In this document: positions 49,819 to 61,019 of the stretch, one piece after another
Layout of the letters: each line of letters opens with the position of its first letter
Numbering within the stretch: the stretch's first letter is position 1
From: Thermomonospora echinospora
GTDB taxonomy: Bacteria > Actinomycetota > Actinomycetes > Streptosporangiales > Streptosporangiaceae
Reading direction: 5' to 3'
DNA: 64,000 nucleotides
Assembly: GCF_900108175.1 (NCBI RefSeq)
Contig: NZ_FNVO01000004.1
Span: 372,001 to 436,000 of the forward strand
Notes under the pieces: generated by a model
What the model saw: only the letters and a program-made list of their open reading frames with translations
Databases searched by the model: none
Told to the model about the DNA's origin: nothing
Made by a program: the position numbers and the translations under genes

Positions 49819-51012
49819 GTGGCGAAGGCCAAGTTCGAGCGGACCAAGCCGCACGTGAACATCGGCACCATCGGGCACATCGACCACGGTAAGACCACCC
49901 TTACCGCGGCGATCACCAAGGTGCTCCACGACAAGTACCCGGACATCAACCCGTTCACGCCGTTCGAGGACATCGACAAGGCCCCCGAGGAGCGCGAGCG
50001 TGGTATCACCATCTCGATCGCGCACGTCGAGTACCAGACCGAGGCGCGCCACTACGCCCACGTCGACTGCCCGGGTCACGCCGACTACATCAAGAACATG
50101 ATCACCGGTGCCGCGCAGATGGACGGCGCCATCCTGGTGGTGGCCGCCACCGACGGCCCGATGCCGCAGACCAAGGAGCACGTGCTGCTGGCCCGTCAGG
50201 TCGGCGTGCCCTACATCGTCGTCGCCCTGAACAAGTGCGACATGGTCGACGACGAGGAGATCCTGGAGCTGGTCGAGCTCGAGGTCCGCGAGCTGCTGAG
50301 CGAGTACGAGTTCCCGGGCGACGACGTCCCGGTCGTTCGCGTCTCGGCGTTCCAGGCCCTGCAGGGCGACGAGAAGTGGGCCGACTCCATCGTCGAGCTC
50401 ATGAACGCGGTGGACGAGAACGTCCCCGAGCCGGTGCGCGACACCGACAAGCCGTTCCTGATGCCGATCGAGGACGTGTTCTCGATCACCGGCCGCGGCA
50501 CCGTGGTGACCGGCCGGATCGAGCGTGGCGTGGTCAACGTCAACGAGGAAGTCGAGATCATCGGCATCAAGGAGGAGGCGACCAAGACCACCGTCACCGG
50601 TGTCGAGATGTTCCGCAAGCTCCTCGACCAGGGCCAGGCCGGTGACAACGTCGGCCTGCTGCTGCGCGGCATCAAGCGCGAGGACGTCGAGCGCGGCCAG
50701 TGTGTCATCAAGCCGGGCACCAACACCCCGCACACCGAGTTCGAGGCGCAGGTCTACATCCTGTCCAAGGACGAGGGCGGCCGGCACACCCCCTTCTTCA
50801 ACAACTACCGTCCGCAGTTCTACTTCCGGACCACGGACGTCACCGGCGTGGTGCACCTGCCCGAGGGCACCGAGATGGTCATGCCGGGCGACAACACCGA
50901 GATGCGCGTCGAGCTGATCCAGCCGATCGCCATGGAGGAGGGCCTGAAGTTCGCCATCCGTGAGGGCGGCCGGACCGTCGGCGCCGGTCGCGTCACCAAG
51001 ATCATCAAGTAA
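49819..51012 (+). CDS. tuf: Elongation factor Tu
   Basis: 397 residues, GTG start. G1 is GHIDHGKTT (19-27), followed by [21 protein letters not shown] and NKCDMVD. Brings aminoacyl-tRNA to the ribosome. The domain III region [13 protein letters not shown], where kirromycin/elfamycin-type resistance changes occur in other bacteria, looks ordinary. A strong hairpin follows. Confidence 0.98.
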   Translation: MAKAKFERTKPHVNIGTIGHIDHGKTTLTAAITKVLHDKYPDINPFTPFEDIDKAPEERERGITISIAHVEYQTEARHYAHVDCPGHADYIKNMITGAAQMDGAILVVAATDGPMPQTKEHVLLARQVGVPYIVVALNKCDMVDDEEILELVELEVRELLSEYEFPGDDVPVVRVSAFQALQGDEKWADSIVELMNAVDENVPEPVRDTDKPFLMPIEDVFSITGRGTVVTGRIERGVVNVNEEVEIIGIKEEATKTTVTGVEMFRKLLDQGQAGDNVGLLLRGIKREDVERGQCVIKPGTNTPHTEFEAQVYILSKDEGGRHTPFFNNYRPQFYFRTTDVTGVVHLPEGTEMVMPGDNTEMRVELIQPIAMEEGLKFAIREGGRTVGAGRVTKIIK

Positions 51013-51024
51013 CACACCGTCGGA

Positions 51025-51057
51025 GCGGCGGCCCGGCCGCCCAGGCCGGGCCGCCGC
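51025..51057 (+). terminator. Stem-loop terminator after tuf
   Basis: A perfect 14-bp stem, GCGGCGGCCCGGCC (51025-51038) with GGCCGGGCCGCCGC (51044-51057), loop GCCCA. It separates the str operon from the S10 operon. Confidence 0.85.
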
Positions 51058-51112
51058 ACCACGGAGAGCAGAAAACCCAGCGGCACTACCAGCAAAGGAC
51101 ACCGAGGCCACC

Positions 51113-51421
51113 ATGGCGGGACAGAAGATCCGCATCCGGCTCAAGGCCTACGACCATGAGGTCATCGACTCCTCGGCGAAGAAGATCGTCGAGACGGTGA
51201 CGCGGACGGGCGCCAAGGTCGCGGGCCCGGTGCCGCTGCCGACCGAGAAGAACGTGTACTGCGTCATCCGCTCGCCGCACAAGTACAAGGACTCGCGCGA
51301 GCACTTCGAGATGCGCACGCACAAGCGGCTGATCGACATCATCGATCCGACGCCCAAGACGGTCGACTCGCTGATGCGGCTCGACCTCCCGGCCGGCGTC
51401 GACATCGAGATCAAGCTCTAG
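51113..51421 (+). CDS. rpsJ: 30S ribosomal protein S10
   Basis: 102 residues from the ATG at 51113. [20 protein letters not shown] and [19 protein letters not shown] are standard. S10 also binds NusB/NusG in antitermination. First gene of the S10 operon; no clear promoter was seen in the 100 bases upstream. Confidence 0.97.
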   Translation: MAGQKIRIRLKAYDHEVIDSSAKKIVETVTRTGAKVAGPVPLPTEKNVYCVIRSPHKYKDSREHFEMRTHKRLIDIIDPTPKTVDSLMRLDLPAGVDIEIKL

Positions 51422-51435
51422 AGGACGCACCCACG

Positions 51436-52086
51436 ATGAGTAAGCAGAGCAAGGGCGTCCTGGGCGAGAAGCTCGGCATGACCCAGGTCTTCGACGATGA
51501 GGGCCGGATCGTTCCGGTGACCGTCGTCCAGGCCGGGCCGTGCGTCGTCACCCAGATCCGTACGCCCGACAACGACGGCTACAGCGCCGTCCAGATCGGC
51601 TACGGCCAGGTGGACCCGCGCAGGGTGAACAAGCCCCGCACGGGGCACTTCGAGAAGGCCGGCGTGACCCCGCGCCGGTTCCTGATCGAGCTGCGCACCG
51701 ACGACGCCTCCGAGTACACCCTCGGCCAGGAGATCACCGTCGAGGTCTTCGAGGCCGGCCAGAAGATCGACGTCACCGGCACCAGCAAGGGCAAGGGCAC
51801 CGCGGGTGTCATGAAGCGCCACGGCTTCCGCGGCCTCGGCGCCTCGCACGGCACCCAGCGCAAGCACCGCTCGCCGGGCTCGATCGGCGGCTGCGCGACC
51901 CCGGGTCGCGTCTTCAAGGGCCTGCGCATGGCCGGGCGGATGGGCAACGTCCGCAAGACCGTGCAGAACCTGACCATCCACGCCATCGACGCGGACAAGG
52001 GCCTGCTGCTCATCAAGGGCGCCGTCCCCGGTCCCAACGGCGGCCTGGTGCTGGTCCGCGACGCAGTGAAGGGAACGGGCAAGTGA
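51436..52086 (+). CDS. rplC: 50S ribosomal protein L3
   Basis: 216 residues. The peptidyl-transferase-proximal loop [21 protein letters not shown] is intact. The stop overlaps the rplD GTG (GTGA). Confidence 0.97.
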   Translation: MSKQSKGVLGEKLGMTQVFDDEGRIVPVTVVQAGPCVVTQIRTPDNDGYSAVQIGYGQVDPRRVNKPRTGHFEKAGVTPRRFLIELRTDDASEYTLGQEITVEVFEAGQKIDVTGTSKGKGTAGVMKRHGFRGLGASHGTQRKHRSPGSIGGCATPGRVFKGLRMAGRMGNVRKTVQNLTIHAIDADKGLLLIKGAVPGPNGGLVLVRDAVKGTGK

Positions 52087-52700
52087 GCAAGCTCGATGTC
52101 GAACTGCCCGCCGAGATCTTCGACGCCAAGACCAGTGTGCCGCTGATCCACCAGGTGGTCGTGGCGCAGGAGGCCGCGGCCCGCCAGGGCACCCACGCCA
52201 CCAAGACCCGCGGCGACGTCCGCGGCGGTGGCAAGAAGCCGTACCGGCAGAAGGGCACCGGCCGCGCCCGCCAGGGCTCGACCCGCGCGCCCCAGTTCGC
52301 CGGCGGCGGCACCGTGCACGGGCCCCAGCCGCGGGACTACTCGCAGCGTACGCCCAAGAAGATGAAGGCCGCCGCGCTGCGCGGCGCCCTGTCCGACCGT
52401 GCCCGGCACGGCCGGGTGCACGTGGTGGACGCCCTCGTCGAGGGGGACACCCCCAAGACCAAGGCGGCGCTGGCGGCGCTGCGCGAGATCACCCAGGCCA
52501 AGCGCGTGCTGGTGGTCCTCGACCGCGAGGACGAGCTGACCTGGAAGAGCCTGCGCAACGAGCCCAGCGTGCACCTGCTGGCCCAGGACCAGCTCAACAC
52601 CTACGACGTGATGGTGAGCGACGACGTGGTCTTCACGCAGGCCGCGTACGAGGCGTTCATCGCACGCGCGACGAACAAGAAGGGAGGAGGCGACAAGTGA
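52083..52700 (+). CDS. rplD: 50S ribosomal protein L4
   Basis: 205 residues from the GTG at 52083 that overlaps the rplC stop. The exit-tunnel loop [19 protein letters not shown], site of macrolide resistance changes elsewhere, reads wild type. Stop overlaps the rplW GTG. Confidence 0.97.
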   Translation: MSKLDVELPAEIFDAKTSVPLIHQVVVAQEAAARQGTHATKTRGDVRGGGKKPYRQKGTGRARQGSTRAPQFAGGGTVHGPQPRDYSQRTPKKMKAAALRGALSDRARHGRVHVVDALVEGDTPKTKAALAALREITQAKRVLVVLDREDELTWKSLRNEPSVHLLAQDQLNTYDVMVSDDVVFTQAAYEAFIARATNKKGGGDK

Positions 52701-52999
52701 GCAGGATCGCCGACCCCCGGGACATCATCATCGCGCCGGTCGTCTCGGAGAAGAGCTACGGCCTGCTGGACGAGAACAAGTACACCTTCATCGTCCGGCC
52801 GGACGCCAACAAGGTCCAGATCAGGCAGGCGGTCGAGGCCGTGTTCGGGGTCAAGGTGACCAGCGTGAACACGATCAACCGCAAGGGCAAGCGCAAGCGG
52901 ACCCGCTTCGGCTACGGCAAGCGCAAGGACACCAAGCGCGCCATCGTCGGGCTGGCTGAGGGCGACCGGATCGACATCTTCGGCGGTCCGACCGCCTGA
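52697..52999 (+). CDS. rplW: 50S ribosomal protein L23
   Basis: 100 residues. Sits at the tunnel exit and docks trigger factor and [19 protein letters not shown] at the N-terminus and the [12 protein letters not shown] tail are characteristic. Coupled to rplD by GTGA. Confidence 0.97.
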   Translation: MSRIADPRDIIIAPVVSEKSYGLLDENKYTFIVRPDANKVQIRQAVEAVFGVKVTSVNTINRKGKRKRTRFGYGKRKDTKRAIVGLAEGDRIDIFGGPTA

Positions 53000-53035
53000 G
53001 CGGTCCGCCGAGTGAAAAAGGGATGAACGAAAAAG

Positions 53036-53869
53036 ATGGGCATCCGTAAGTACAAGCCGACGACCCCCGGGCGTCGCGGCTCCAGCGTGGCCGACTTCGT
53101 CGAGCTCACGCGCCGCGAGCCGGAGAAGTCGCTGCTGCGTCCGCTGCCGAAGAAGGGCGGGCGCAACAACCACGGTCGCATCACCACCCGGCACCAGGGC
53201 GGTGGCCACAAGCGGGCGTACCGGCTGATCGACTTCCGCCGCGCCGACAAGGACGGCATCCCGGCGAAGGTCGCGCACATCGAGTACGACCCCAACCGCA
53301 CCGCCCGGATCGCGCTGCTGCACTACGTGGACGGCGAGAAGCGGTACATCCTGGCTCCGCAGGGCCTCAAGCAGGGCGACCGCGTCGAGAACGGGCCGGG
53401 CTCGGACATCAAGCCGGGCAACTGCCTGCCGCTGCGCAACATCCCGACCGGTACGGTCGTGCACGCCATCGAGCTGCGCCCCGGCGGCGGCGCCAAGCTG
53501 GCCCGCTCCGCGGGCGCCGGCTGCCAGCTGCTGGCCAAGGAGGGCAAGTACGCCACGCTGCGCATGCCCTCCGGTGAGATGCGGATGGTGGACGTGCGCT
53601 GCCGGGCCACCGTCGGCGAGGTCGGCAACGCCGAGCAGTCCAACATCAACTGGGGCAAGGCCGGCCGGATGCGCTGGAAGAACAAGCGCCCGACCGTCCG
53701 CGGTGTGGCCATGAACCCGATCGACCACCCGCACGGTGGTGGTGAGGGCAAGACCTCCGGTGGCCGCCACCCGGTCAACCCCAAGGGCAAGAAGGAAGGC
53801 CGTACCCGCCAGGCCAACAAGGCCAGCGACCGGCTGATCGTCCGTCGGCGCAGCAAGAAGAAGCGGTAG
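53036..53869 (+). CDS. rplB: 50S ribosomal protein L2
   Basis: 277 residues. Contains [16 protein letters not shown] with the conserved histidine near the peptidyl-transferase centre, and a basic C-terminus RRRSKKKR. A-rich Shine-Dalgarno area before the ATG (GGGATGAACG). Confidence 0.98.
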   Translation: MGIRKYKPTTPGRRGSSVADFVELTRREPEKSLLRPLPKKGGRNNHGRITTRHQGGGHKRAYRLIDFRRADKDGIPAKVAHIEYDPNRTARIALLHYVDGEKRYILAPQGLKQGDRVENGPGSDIKPGNCLPLRNIPTGTVVHAIELRPGGGAKLARSAGAGCQLLAKEGKYATLRMPSGEMRMVDVRCRATVGEVGNAEQSNINWGKAGRMRWKNKRPTVRGVAMNPIDHPHGGGEGKTSGGRHPVNPKGKKEGRTRQANKASDRLIVRRRSKKKR

Positions 53870-53878
53870 GAGTACGCC

Positions 53879-54160
53879 ATGCCACGTAGCCTGAAGAAGG
53901 GCCCGTTCGTGGACGACCACCTGCTGAAGAAGGTGGAGACGCAGAACGAGAAGGGCACCAAGAACGTCATCAAGACGTGGTCGCGCCGGTCGATGATCAT
54001 CCCGGAGATGATCGGGCACACCATCGCGGTCCACGACGGCCGTAAGCACGTGCCGGTGTTCGTCACCGACGCCATGGTCGGCCACAAGCTCGGCGAGTTC
54101 GCTCCCACGCGGACGTTCCGCAGCCACGTCAAGGAAGACCGCCGCAGCCGTCGCGGCTGA
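53879..54160 (+). CDS. rpsS: 30S ribosomal protein S19
   Basis: 93 residues, starting [15 protein letters not shown], 9 bases after rplB. Head protein near the A-site finger. A 122-base gap without a clear gene separates it from rplV, longer than other gaps in this operon. Confidence 0.97.
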   Translation: MPRSLKKGPFVDDHLLKKVETQNEKGTKNVIKTWSRRSMIIPEMIGHTIAVHDGRKHVPVFVTDAMVGHKLGEFAPTRTFRSHVKEDRRSRRG

Positions 54161-54282
54161 GCGGACGCAGGGATCGCGGAGGACGCGCCGACGAGTGAGC
54201 GCAGTGGCCGGTGAGAAATGAGCCGTCCGCGCAGCGAACGAGAAGGCGTGTCCGACCAGGAAGCAGGAGAGAGGGAACAGCG

Positions 54283-54662
54283 ATGGAAGCCAGGGCCCAG
54301 GCGCGGTTCATCCGTGTCACGCCCAGGAAGGCCCGCCGCGTGGTGGACCTCATCCGCGGCCTTCCCGCCGCGGAGGCTCAGGCGGTGCTGCGGTTCGCCC
54401 CCCAGGCTGCGAGCGAGCCGGTGGGCAAGGTGCTGGCGAGCGCCATCGCCAACGCCGAGCACAACTTCAAGCTCGACACCGACACGCTCGTCGTGAGCCG
54501 GGCGTGGGTCGACGAGGGGCCGACGCTCAAGCGCTTCCGGCCTCGCGCCCAGGGCCGGGCTTACCGGATCAACAAGCGCACCAGCCACATCACCGTGATC
54601 GTCGAGCCTCGGGAGAGCGCGACGGCCGGTAACGGCGCGGGCAGGAAGAGGAGGACCCGCTA

Positions 54663-54663
<1 letters not shown>
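54283..54663 (+). CDS. rplV: 50S ribosomal protein L22
   Basis: 126 residues from the ATG at 54283, with GAGAGAGGGA just upstream. The tunnel hairpin region [18 protein letters not shown] is normal. The C-terminal 15 residues are a basic extension (AGRKRRTR). Stop TAG overlaps the rpsC GTG by one base. Confidence 0.97.
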
Positions 54664-55511
<848 letters not shown>

Positions 55512-55518
55512 GTGATCC

Positions 55519-55938
55519 ATGCTGATCCCTCGCAAGGTCAAGCACCGTAAGCAGCATCACCCCAAGCGCCGTGGCATGGCCAAGGGCGGTACGAAGGTCA
55601 CCTTCGGCGAGTTCGGCATCCAGGCCGTCGAGGGCGCGTACGTGACCAACCGGCAGATCGAGGCCGCGCGTATCGCCATGACCCGGCACATCAAGCGTGG
55701 CGGCAAGGTGTGGATCAACATCTTCCCGGACCGCCCGCTGACCAAGAAGCCGGCCGAGACCCGGATGGGTTCCGGCAAGGGCTCGCCGGAGTGGTGGATC
55801 GCCAACGTCAAGCCGGGCCGCGTGATGTTCGAGATCTCGTACCCCAACGAGGCCATCGCCCGGGAGGCGCTGACCCGCGCGATCCACAAGCTCCCCATGA
55901 AGTGCAAGATCGTCAAGCGAGAGGTGGGTGAGTCCTGA
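55519..55938 (+). CDS. rplP: 50S ribosomal protein L16
   Basis: 139 residues. Contains [19 protein letters not shown], near the A-site tRNA elbow; evernimicin-resistance positions look ordinary. TGA overlaps the rpmC ATG (TGATG). Confidence 0.97.
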   Translation: MLIPRKVKHRKQHHPKRRGMAKGGTKVTFGEFGIQAVEGAYVTNRQIEAARIAMTRHIKRGGKVWINIFPDRPLTKKPAETRMGSGKGSPEWWIANVKPGRVMFEISYPNEAIAREALTRAIHKLPMKCKIVKREVGES

Positions 55939-56192
55939 TGGCCAAGGGTCTTACCGCCGACGAGCTGCGGACCGAGCCCGAGGACCAGCTGGTGACGAAG
56001 CTGAAGGAGGCGAAGGAGGAGCTGTTCAACCTCCGCTTCCAGGCCGCCACCGGTCAGCTGGACAACCACGGGCGGCTGCGCCAGGTCAAGCGCGAGATCG
56101 CCCGTATCTACACGGTGATGCGCGAGCGCGAGCTCGGCATCGTGACGGTCGCCGAGGAGCCCGTGGCGCAGGAGGACGAGAACAATGGCTGA
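55938..56192 (+). CDS. rpmC: 50S ribosomal protein L29
   Basis: 84 residues. Two-helix fold with [16 protein letters not shown] and [17 protein letters not shown]. An acidic C-terminal tail of about 15 residues ([12 protein letters not shown]) is the actinobacterial extension. It overlaps rpsQ by 8 bases. Confidence 0.96.
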   Translation: MAKGLTADELRTEPEDQLVTKLKEAKEELFNLRFQAATGQLDNHGRLRQVKREIARIYTVMRERELGIVTVAEEPVAQEDENNG

Positions 56193-56466
56193 GCAGGCGC
56201 AGGCCGAGGGCGCCAAGCGTCCCTCCCGCAAGATCGCCGAGGGCCTCGTGGTCAGCGACAAGATGGACAAGACCGTCGTCGTGGCCGTCGAGGACCGGGT
56301 GAAGCACCGCAAGTACCACAAGATCATTCGCCGGACCACCCGGTACAAGGCGCACGACGAGGCCAACGAGTGCGGCGTCGGCGACCGCGTCCGGCTGATG
56401 GAGACCCGGCCGCTGTCGGCCACCAAGCGGTGGCGCGTGGTCGAGATCCTCGAGAAGGCCAAGTAA
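56185..56466 (+). CDS. rpsQ: 30S ribosomal protein S17
   Basis: 93 residues, starting within the end of rpmC. OB-fold with [22 protein letters not shown] and [20 protein letters not shown]. Followed by a hairpin. Confidence 0.97.
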   Translation: MAEQAQAEGAKRPSRKIAEGLVVSDKMDKTVVVAVEDRVKHRKYHKIIRRTTRYKAHDEANECGVGDRVRLMETRPLSATKRWRVVEILEKAK

Positions 56467-56483
56467 TTACTGGTTCCACCAGG

Positions 56484-56507
56484 CTCCGCCCGCAGCGGCG
56501 GGCGGAG
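56484..56507 (+). terminator. Hairpin between rpsQ and rplN
   Basis: 10-bp stem CTCCGCCCGC (56484-56493) with GCGGGCGGAG (56498-56507), loop AGCG, extended by GGTTC/GAACC pairing outside. It marks the S10/spc operon boundary and may be a partial terminator or processing site. Confidence 0.6.
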
Positions 56508-56533
56508 AACCGGTGTGACGAACAGGAGTTGAC

Positions 56534-56902
56534 GTGATCCAGCAGGAGTCGCGACTCAAGGTCGCCGACAACACGGGTGCCAAGGAGATCCTGTGCATCC
56601 GGGTTCTCGGTGGCTCGGGTCGGCGCTACGCGGGAGTCGGCGACATCATCGTCGCGACGGTGAAGGACGCCCTTCCCGGCGCGGGCGTGAAGAAGGGTGA
56701 CGTCGTCAAGGCCGTCGTCGTGCGCACCCGCAAGGAGCGCCGCCGCGCCGACGGCTCCTACATCCGCTTCGACGAGAACGCGGCCGTCCTGATCAAGGAC
56801 GGCGGCGACCCGCGGGGCACCCGCATCTTCGGCCCGGTGGGCCGGGAGCTGCGCGAGAAGAAGTTCATGCGAATCATCTCGCTCGCCCCGGAGGTGCTGT
56901 GA
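56534..56902 (+). CDS. rplN: 50S ribosomal protein L14
   Basis: 122 residues, GTG start. [21 protein letters not shown] and [21 protein letters not shown] are standard. Its TGA overlaps the rplX ATG. Confidence 0.97.
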   Translation: MIQQESRLKVADNTGAKEILCIRVLGGSGRRYAGVGDIIVATVKDALPGAGVKKGDVVKAVVVRTRKERRRADGSYIRFDENAAVLIKDGGDPRGTRIFGPVGRELREKKFMRIISLAPEVL

Positions 56903-57204
56903 TGAAGATCAGGAAGGGCGACGAGGTCGTCGTCATCGCCGGCAAGGACAAGGGTGCGACCGGCAAGGTCATCCACGCCGACCCGCGCCGTGAGCGGGTG
57001 ACCGTCGAGGGCGTCAACCTCATCAAGAAGAACACCAAGGCCGACCCGCAGGGCAAGGGCGGCGGGGTCATCACCCGCGAGGCGTCGCTGCACATCAGCA
57101 ACGTGGCGCTGGTCGAGGACGGCAAGCCGGTCCGGGTCGGTTACAAGATCAATGAGGACGGCACGAAGGTCCGGATCTCGCGCCGTACCGGCAAGGAGAT
57201 CTGA
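56902..57204 (+). CDS. rplX: 50S ribosomal protein L24
   Basis: 100 residues from the ATG at 56902 (TGATG with rplN), with GGAGG 7 bases upstream. A GTG at 56899 is an alternative that adds one residue. KOW motif [19 protein letters not shown]. Assembly-initiating protein of the 50S subunit. Confidence 0.97.
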   Translation: MKIRKGDEVVVIAGKDKGATGKVIHADPRRERVTVEGVNLIKKNTKADPQGKGGGVITREASLHISNVALVEDGKPVRVGYKINEDGTKVRISRRTGKEI

Positions 57205-57209
57205 CGATC

Positions 57210-57785
57210 ATGACCGAGACCACCACCGAGCGGCCGGTGCCGCAGCCGCGGCTCAAGCTCCGCTACCGCGAGGAGATCACCAAGTCCCTCCAGGAGCAGT
57301 TCGGCTACGCCAACGTCATGCAGATCCCCGGTCTGGTGAAGATCGTGGTGAACATGGGTGTGGGCGAGGCGGCCCGCGACGCCAAGCTGATCGAGGGCGC
57401 GATCCGCGACCTGTCCCTGATCACCGGCCAGAAGCCCAGCGTCAACCGGGCCAAGAAGTCCATCGCCCAGTTCAAGCTGCGCGAGGGCATGCCGATCGGC
57501 GCGCACGTGACGCTGCGCGGCGACCGGATGTGGGAGTTCCTGGACCGGCTGCTGTCGCTGGCGCTGCCGCGCATCCGTGACTTCCGCGGCCTGTCGCCCA
57601 AGCAGTTCGACGGCAACGGCAACTACACCTTCGGGCTGACCGAGCAGGTCATGTTCCACGAGGTGGACCCGGACAAGGTGGACCGCCAGCGCGGTATGGA
57701 CATCACCGTGGTGACGTCCGCCACGACCGACGACGAGGGCCGGGCGCTCCTTCGGGCCCTGGGCTTCCCCTTCAAGGAAAGCTGA
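57210..57785 (+). CDS. rplE: 50S ribosomal protein L5
   Basis: 191 residues. Binds 5S rRNA in the central protuberance: [20 protein letters not shown] and [20 protein letters not shown] are conserved. 5 bases after rplX. Confidence 0.98.
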   Translation: MTETTTERPVPQPRLKLRYREEITKSLQEQFGYANVMQIPGLVKIVVNMGVGEAARDAKLIEGAIRDLSLITGQKPSVNRAKKSIAQFKLREGMPIGAHVTLRGDRMWEFLDRLLSLALPRIRDFRGLSPKQFDGNGNYTFGLTEQVMFHEVDPDKVDRQRGMDITVVTSATTDDEGRALLRALGFPFKES

Positions 57786-57801
57786 ACGAGGAGAACCAGG
57801 A

Positions 57802-57987
57802 ATGGCGAAGAAGGCGCTGATCGCCAAGGCCGCCCGCAAGCCCAAGTTCGGGGTGCGCGCGTACACTCGGTGTTCGCGTTGCGGGCGTCCCCGCTCCGTC
57901 TACCGCAAGTTCGGCCTGTGCCGGGTCTGCTTCCGGGAGATGGCGCACCGCGGCGAGCTGCCCGGCATCACCAAGTCGAGCTGGTAA
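57802..57987 (+). CDS. rpsN: 30S ribosomal protein S14, zinc-binding type Z
   Basis: 61 residues with four zinc cysteines (TRCSRCG and GLCRVCF). This is the short C+ form that serves as the primary S14 when zinc is sufficient. The position between rplE and rpsH is the standard one. A 129-base gap with a nested hairpin follows. Confidence 0.97.
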   Translation: MAKKALIAKAARKPKFGVRAYTRCSRCGRPRSVYRKFGLCRVCFREMAHRGELPGITKSSW

Positions 57988-58010
57988 CGGCTCTGTAGGA
58001 AATAGCAACC

Positions 58011-58055
58011 GGGCGCCCGGCGAGTCCCCCGCCTCCGCGGGGGAACCCGGCGCCC
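58011..58055 (+). terminator. Nested hairpin between rpsN and rpsH
   Basis: Inner 8-bp stem TCCCCCGC (58025-58032) with GCGGGGGA (58037-58044), loop CTCC. Outer 7-bp stem GGGCGCC (58011-58017) with GGCGCCC (58049-58055). It may be a partial terminator, or a structured site for S8-type translational control, which acts near this junction in other bacteria. Confidence 0.5.
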
Positions 58056-58116
58056 ACGACCACGCCGAAGGTCCGCCCACAGGGTGGAAACCGCGGTGGG
58101 GAGGGGCCTGTAGGCC

Positions 58117-58515
58117 ATGACGATGACCGACCCGATCGCAGACATGCTGACACGTCTGCGGAACGCGAACTCGGCGTACCACGACACCGTGGCCATGCCG
58201 TACTCGAAGATCAAGGCGCACATCGCCGAGATCCTCCAGCAGGAGGGGTACATCTCCGCCTGGCACGTGGAGGACGCCGAGGTCGGCAAGAAGCTCGTGA
58301 TCGACCTGAAGTTCGGCCCGACCCGGGAGCGTTCGATCGCCGGGATCAAGCGGGTCTCCAAGCCGGGTCTGCGGGTGTACGCGAAGAAGGACAACCTGCC
58401 GAAGGTGCTGGGCGGGCTGGGCGTGGCGATCATCTCCACGTCCTCCGGCCTGATGACCGACAAGCAGGCCGGCAAGCGCGGCGTGGGCGGCGAAGTCCTC
58501 GCCTACGTCTGGTGA
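58117..58515 (+). CDS. rpsH: 30S ribosomal protein S8
   Basis: 132 residues from the ATG at 58117 (or MTDPIADML from 58123). S8 binds 16S helix 21 and usually autoregulates spc. [15 protein letters not shown]-type motif and [11 protein letters not shown] end are present. Confidence 0.97.
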   Translation: MTMTDPIADMLTRLRNANSAYHDTVAMPYSKIKAHIAEILQQEGYISAWHVEDAEVGKKLVIDLKFGPTRERSIAGIKRVSKPGLRVYAKKDNLPKVLGGLGVAIISTSSGLMTDKQAGKRGVGGEVLAYVW

Positions 58516-58531
58516 GGGGAGGGCACAGAAC

Positions 58532-59089
58532 ATGTCTCGTATCGGACGTCTGCCCATCGCCGTCCCCAGCGGCGTCGACATCAGCATCGACGGCCAGGCC
58601 GTCACGGTGAAGGGGCCCAAGGGCGAACTGAAGCACACCGTCGCCGAGCCGATCGAGGTGAAGCTCGAGGACGGCAACGTCACGGTCGCCCGGCCCAACG
58701 ACGTCAACACCGTCCGCGCGCTGCACGGGCTGACCCGCACGCTCATCGCGAACATGGTCGAGGGCGTCACCAAGGGCTACAGCAAGACCCTGGAGGTCCG
58801 GGGCGTCGGCTACACGGCCGCCGCCAAGGGCTCCGACCAGGTGGAGCTCAAGCTCGGCTACAGCCACCCGATCACCTACAAGGCGCCCGAGGGCATCACC
58901 CTGCGGGTCGAGACCGTGCGGCGTGACCAGATCAACGCTCTGATCCACGTGGACGGCATCGACAAGCAGAAGGTCGGCGAGGTCGCCGCCAACATCCGCA
59001 AGTTCCGCAAGCCTGATGTCTACAAGGGCAAGGGCGTGCGTTACCAGGGTGAGCAGGTCCGCAAGAAGGTCGGAAAGGCTGGTAAGTAG
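58532..59089 (+). CDS. rplF: 50S ribosomal protein L6
   Basis: 185 residues. [16 protein letters not shown] at the N-terminus and the C-terminal [20 protein letters not shown] identify it. Near the factor-binding centre. Confidence 0.98.
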   Translation: MSRIGRLPIAVPSGVDISIDGQAVTVKGPKGELKHTVAEPIEVKLEDGNVTVARPNDVNTVRALHGLTRTLIANMVEGVTKGYSKTLEVRGVGYTAAAKGSDQVELKLGYSHPITYKAPEGITLRVETVRRDQINALIHVDGIDKQKVGEVAANIRKFRKPDVYKGKGVRYQGEQVRKKVGKAGK

Positions 59090-59091
59090 TC

Positions 59092-59478
59092 ATGGCAGCA
59101 GGCAAGCCGGTGACCGGCAGGGTCACGTCGGCTCGGGCCAAGTCCCGAGCCCGTCGGCACCTGCGGGTCCGCAAGAAGGTCGTCGGCACCGCCGAGCGGC
59201 CGCGCCTGGTCGTGACCCGCTCCACCAAGCACATGTTCGCCCAGGTGATCGACGACACCGTCGGCCACACGCTGGCCTCGGCGTCGACCATGGAGGCCGA
59301 CCTGCGCGCCGCCGACGGCGACAAGACCGCCAAGTCCCGCCAGGTCGGCGAGCTGCTGGCCGCCCGGGCCCGCGAGGCCGGTGTCGCCAAGGTCGTCTTC
59401 GACCGGGGCGGCAACAGGTACCACGGGCGGATCGCCGCGCTGGCGGACGGCGCCCGTGAGGGCGGGCTGGAGTTCTGA
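59092..59478 (+). CDS. rplR: 50S ribosomal protein L18
   Basis: 128 residues, 2 bases after rplF. 5S rRNA binder: [18 protein letters not shown] and [19 protein letters not shown] are conserved. Confidence 0.97.
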   Translation: MAAGKPVTGRVTSARAKSRARRHLRVRKKVVGTAERPRLVVTRSTKHMFAQVIDDTVGHTLASASTMEADLRAADGDKTAKSRQVGELLAARAREAGVAKVVFDRGGNRYHGRIAALADGAREGGLEF

Positions 59479-59539
59479 TGGCGGCCCGGGGACCAGAACT
59501 GATGGTCCGTATCACGTCCAGTAACGAGAGGAACCACTG

Positions 59540-60163
59540 ATGGCAGCGCAGAGGCGCGGTGGCGGTCAGGGTGGCGACCGCCGTGACGGCCGCCGCGACG
59601 ACCGCCGCGGTGGCGCCGACAAGGGACAGTCGTACATCGAGCGCGTCGTAGCGATCAACCGCGTCGCGAAGGTCGTCAAGGGTGGTCGGCGCTTCAGCTT
59701 CACCGCCCTGGTGGTCGTCGGTGACGGCAACGGCACGGTCGGCGTCGGCTACGGCAAGGCCAAGGAGGTGCCCGCGGCGATCGCCAAGGGCGTCGAGGAG
59801 GCCAAGAAGCACTTCTTCAAGGTGCCGCGGATCCAGGGGACCATCCCGCACACCTCGCAGGGCGAGGCGGCGGCCGGCGTGGTGCTGCTGCGCCCGGCCA
59901 GCCCCGGTACCGGTGTCATCGCCGGTGGCCCGGTGCGCGCGGTGCTGGAGGCCGCCGGCATCCACGACGTGCTGAGCAAGTCGCTGGGCAGCTCCAACGC
60001 GATCAACATCGTGCACGCCACGGTGGCGGCGCTCAAGCAGCTGAACCGTCCGGAGGAGATCGCCGCCAAGCGCGGTCTGCCGCTGGAGGATGTGGCCCCG
60101 GCTGCGATGCTGCGGGCCCGCGCCGCCGGCAGCGAGCCCAGGGCGGAGGCCGCGGCGTCATGA
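59540..60163 (+). CDS. rpsE: 30S ribosomal protein S5
   Basis: 207 residues. A Gly/Arg/Asp-rich N-terminal extension (about 1-30, with [15 protein letters not shown]) precedes the dsRNA-binding-like fold, with [18 protein letters not shown] and [17 protein letters not shown]. The RGG-like N-terminus parallels the tail of S3. Stop overlaps rpmD (ATGA). Confidence 0.97.
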   Translation: MAAQRRGGGQGGDRRDGRRDDRRGGADKGQSYIERVVAINRVAKVVKGGRRFSFTALVVVGDGNGTVGVGYGKAKEVPAAIAKGVEEAKKHFFKVPRIQGTIPHTSQGEAAAGVVLLRPASPGTGVIAGGPVRAVLEAAGIHDVLSKSLGSSNAINIVHATVAALKQLNRPEEIAAKRGLPLEDVAPAAMLRARAAGSEPRAEAAAS

Positions 60164-60342
60164 GCCAGCTGAAGATCACGCAGATCAAGTCGCGGATCAG
60201 CGAGAAGCAGAACCAGCGTGACACGCTGCGTACCCTGGGGCTGCGGCGGATCGGCCACAGCGTCGTCCGCGAGGACACCCAGCAGGTGCGCGGCATGATC
60301 CGGACGGTGTCGCACCTGGTCGCCGTCGAGGAGGTCGACTGA
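60160..60342 (+). CDS. rpmD: 50S ribosomal protein L30
   Basis: 60 residues, coupled to rpsE by ATGA. Motif [20 protein letters not shown] and [11 protein letters not shown] are typical. Confidence 0.97.
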   Translation: MSQLKITQIKSRISEKQNQRDTLRTLGLRRIGHSVVREDTQQVRGMIRTVSHLVAVEEVD

Positions 60343-60344
60343 TC

Positions 60345-60806
60345 ATGGCGGACGTCACCGAGGGCACCCCCCTCAAGGTGCACGACCTGCGTCCCGCCCC
60401 CGGCGCCAACAAGCGCAAGGTCCGCAAGGGCCGGGGCGAGGCGTCCAAGGGCAAGACCGCCGGCCGTGGCACCAAGGGCACCAAGGCCCGTTCCACCGTG
60501 CCGGTCGGTTTCGAGGGCGGCCAGATGCCGCTGATCCGGCGGGTTCCCAAGCTCAAGGGCTTCAAGAACCCGTTCCGGGTCGAGTACCAGGTGGTCAACC
60601 TGGACAAGCTGACCGAGCTGTACCCGCAGGGCGGCGAGGTCACCCCCGAGGACCTGGTGGCCAAGGGTGCGGTTCGCAAGAACCAGCCGGTCAAGGTGCT
60701 CGGCAACGGCGAGATCTCCGTCGCGGTGCAGGTGCGGGCGCACGCCTTCTCCGCCTCCGCCAAGGAGAAGATCGCCGCCGCCGGTGGCTCCACCGACGTG
60801 CTGTAG
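60345..60806 (+). CDS. rplO: 50S ribosomal protein L15
   Basis: 153 residues. [21 protein letters not shown] in the extended N-terminus and [19 protein letters not shown] identify it. Last ribosomal gene before secY. Confidence 0.97.
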   Translation: MADVTEGTPLKVHDLRPAPGANKRKVRKGRGEASKGKTAGRGTKGTKARSTVPVGFEGGQMPLIRRVPKLKGFKNPFRVEYQVVNLDKLTELYPQGGEVTPEDLVAKGAVRKNQPVKVLGNGEISVAVQVRAHAFSASAKEKIAAAGGSTDVL

Positions 60807-60867
60807 GCACGGCAGGACCATGCCGATGACGTCGCCGGGGCTCACCTCCCGTTCGCTGAGGGCCGTA

Positions 60868-60894
60868 AGGCTCCCCGCGCGCGGGGGGCGAGCC
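60868..60894 (+). terminator. GC-rich hairpin after rplO
   Basis: GGCTCCCCGC then GCGGGGGGCGAGCC can pair over 9-11 bp with an offset bulge. Probably a partial terminator; weaker than others in the window. Confidence 0.4.
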
Positions 60895-60908
60895 CCGGTC
60901 GCGTCTGC

Positions 60909-60917
60909 TGTTAGAGT
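60909..60917 (+). promoter_or_regulatory. Extended -10 promoter for secY-adk-map
   Basis: TGTTAGAGT matches the TGn extension with -10 TAGAGT. A 9-bp hairpin, TACCACACC (60931-60939) with GGTGTGGTA (60945-60953), would be in the very 5' end of this transcript. Confidence 0.5.
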
Positions 60918-60930
60918 TCGACCGGCGCGC

Positions 60931-60953
60931 TACCACACCACAGGGGTGTGGTA
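60931..60953 (+). promoter_or_regulatory. Stem-loop in the secY leader
   Basis: Perfect 9-bp stem with ACAGG loop. Composition is unlike the GC-clamp terminators elsewhere and no T run follows. A role as mRNA 5' stabiliser or protein operator is possible. Confidence 0.4.
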
Positions 60954-61019
60954 CGACGCCTTCCACGCAGGACCCGGCCCGCAATGCGGCCATCTATACC
61001 GATTCGCGCAGGAGGACTG

